DNA from: Reticulitermes lucifugus
Taxonomy: Eukaryota; Arthropoda; Insecta; Blattodea; Rhinotermitidae
DNA: 20,263 bases
Assembly (NCBI GenBank): GCA_026260175.1
Contig: JAKCWW010011247.1
Location: 1 to 20,263, forward strand
Direction: 5' to 3'
The position numbers and the translations under genes are program-made. How positions within the stretch are numbered: the stretch's first letter is position 1; each line of letters starts with the position of its first letter. Shown here one piece after another: positions 19,510 through 20,263 of the stretch. Below the pieces are notes generated by a model. That model was not told where the DNA came from. It searched no databases and worked only from the letters and a program-made list of their open reading frames with translations.

Positions 19510-20114
19510 GCTGCAGTTACATGTTCGTGTATGAACGGAGTTTGAAAACAATGTGCCCTTATCTGGTGCATTATTTTAAAGGGTCCAGTGTTGATGAGGA
19601 TTTGAATCAAACAAGACAAAACAATTGTACAGTTGGCAAATGTATTTGGGTTTAATGAGGTTGATTTGGATGATATGGATTTATTAATGTCTGACTAAGA
19701 GGAATTATCCAGTGAAGGTTTAATTGAACTGGAAAAAGAGAGTAGGGTGGAAGCAGGGGTATGAAAGAGGTTGAAGTTGTGTGTAAGCTCACAAGCAAAA
19801 GGTTGTCTGAAGCACTGCGAATCATGGACAAAGCTCTAGCAGTTTTTGAGAAAGAGGATCCAAACACAGGAAGAAGTTCTAAAGTGAAAGAGATATTTTG
19901 GCATCAGTGAGATGTTATTCTGAAATACTGAAAGAAAGAAAAAGAAAGAAAATAAGGAAGGAAGGAAGGAAGGAAGGAAGGATGGATGAAAGCCTCCTAG
20001 AGGTCATTGGATTCCTACTTTAAAACAACAAAGGAAAGTGTAACACCTGAATCTCAGCCATCAACCTCTGGCCACCCATTATGTCCGGTGTTGGAAGGAT
20101 TAGCCGTCTATTAA
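19510..20114 (+). pseudogene. Tigger transposase relic: C-terminal tail
   Basis: Two TGA codons stand where the family has Trp: after AEV near 19507 and in MNGV-stop-K near 19543. Later pieces are TIVQLANVFGFNEVDLDDMD, EELSSEGLIELEKES, then KRLSEALRIMDKALAVFEKE and DPNTGRSSKVK. After the purine microsatellite comes LDSYFKTTKESVTPESQPST followed by SG. The L-D-S-Y-F is preceded, three codons before the Leu, by TAG. One transition from CAG would make a Q-x-x-L-x-x-Y-F PCNA-binding box, which pogo-type transposases are known to carry. Confidence 0.8.
19929..19985 (+). repeat. (GAAA)n/(GGAA)n microsatellite
   Basis: Repeated AAAG/GAAA units pass into six or more GGAA units and then GGAT GGAT. 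It lies inside the decayed Tigger tail, where the family is naturally Lys/Glu/Arg-rich. It probably grew from purine-rich coding sequence. Confidence 0.93.
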
Positions 20115-20175
20115 TAGATGTTTCCAGGGGACGCCGTCAATGGTACTTTCCAGATGGCACGGTCACAGTATCGTT

Positions 20176-20263
20176 GCACATGTGGAGGCTCCTTCCTTGT
20201 CCCACACCAATCAAGTCGACACGGCGCTCAACGAGACATGTAGGATAGTGACAGGATGTATGA
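20176..20263 (+). mobile_element. Non-LTR retrotransposon reverse transcriptase fragment (window edge)
   Basis: An open frame continuing to the window end reads AHVEAPSLSHTNQVDTALNE then TCRIVTGCM. This resembles the post-catalytic part of jockey/I-type reverse transcriptases, whose pattern is CAPVW-S-R-S-H-T-x-x-VD-x-x-LN-x-T-x-RI-x-TG-C followed by L-K-P-T-P. The stretch is higher in GC than the intron around it, suggesting a younger insertion than the Tigger relic. The catalytic FADD region is not seen upstream, so this is a truncated copy. Its downstream part is outside the window. Confidence 0.55.

Larger units (their letters stand above)
18347..20114 (+). mobile_element. Broken Tigger-type (pogo superfamily) DNA transposon
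   Basis: The remains of one transposase gene are collinear with Tigger transposases from start to C-terminal tail, in all three frames. The N-terminus MSDKCKSTSPSANQIKK (18347) is followed by a frameshift in a run of eight A. Then come the helix-turn-helix DNA-binding part, the CENP-B-type second helix region, the DDE core and an acidic tail ending QPSTSG before a TAA at 20112. I count at least five frame changes and several in-frame stops. A GAAA/GGAA microsatellite has expanded within the tail. I could not find convincing terminal inverted repeats, so the true element is longer than given. Same strand as the host gene. Confidence 0.88.
17166..20263 (+). other. beta-spectrin intron 13 (incomplete, runs off the window)
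   Basis: Phase-0 donor GTGAGG, with no acceptor followed by beta-spectrin coding sequence before the end. It contains the Tigger-type copy B (17428-17888), the broken Tigger transposase gene (18347-20114) and a terminal reverse transcriptase fragment. The stretch 17890-18346 shows no terminus or gene that I can identify. It may include the 5' untranslated part of the Tigger element. Confidence 0.85.

Overview
The window is animal nuclear DNA: AT-rich, with short coding islands separated by large GT-AG introns full of decayed transposons. All 13 exons lie on the + strand and join in frame into 881 codons of one protein, a conventional (non-heavy) beta-spectrin. The peptides match the Drosophila beta-Spec type more closely than the vertebrate SPTB/SPTBN type, for example [31 protein letters not shown] and [12 protein letters not shown]. 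The host is therefore most likely an insect. The large intron size and transposon load suggest a hemimetabolous lineage such as a cockroach, termite or relative, but that is inference.

Layout. Bases 1-780 are the end of an upstream intron. Exons lie at 781-1068, 2164-2515, 4224-4415, 5170-5370, 5443-5655, 6923-7069, 7415-7606, 9299-9487, 12479-12643, 12740-12979, 14248-14460, 16073-16205 and 17047-17165. They encode spectrin repeats 2 to 9 and the first helix of repeat 10. The actin-binding CH domains (upstream), the ankyrin-binding repeats and the PH domain (downstream) are outside the window. The final intron runs off the right edge.

The introns hold several degenerate mobile elements. They include a non-LTR retrotransposon 3' end (2809-3177), a possible Penelope/hammerhead-like relic on the minus strand (4838-4874), and a 162-bp TA-flanked MITE (11327-11488). 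Two copies of a 450-460 bp non-autonomous pogo/Tigger-type element (11523-11969 and 17428-17888) share a coding-like tail. An internally deleted mariner-like element lies on the minus strand (13462-14143). A broken Tigger-type (CENP-B/DDE) transposase gene occupies 18347-20114, and a second non-LTR reverse transcriptase fragment starts near 20176 and runs out of the window. An 85-bp near-perfect hairpin of unknown origin sits in intron 11 (15800-15884).

I found no second functional host gene, rRNA, tRNA or CRISPR array. The most interesting unexplained signals are the intron-11 hairpin, the exact 10-bp duplication across the exon-5 splice acceptor, and the shared coding-like tail of the paired Tigger-type elements.
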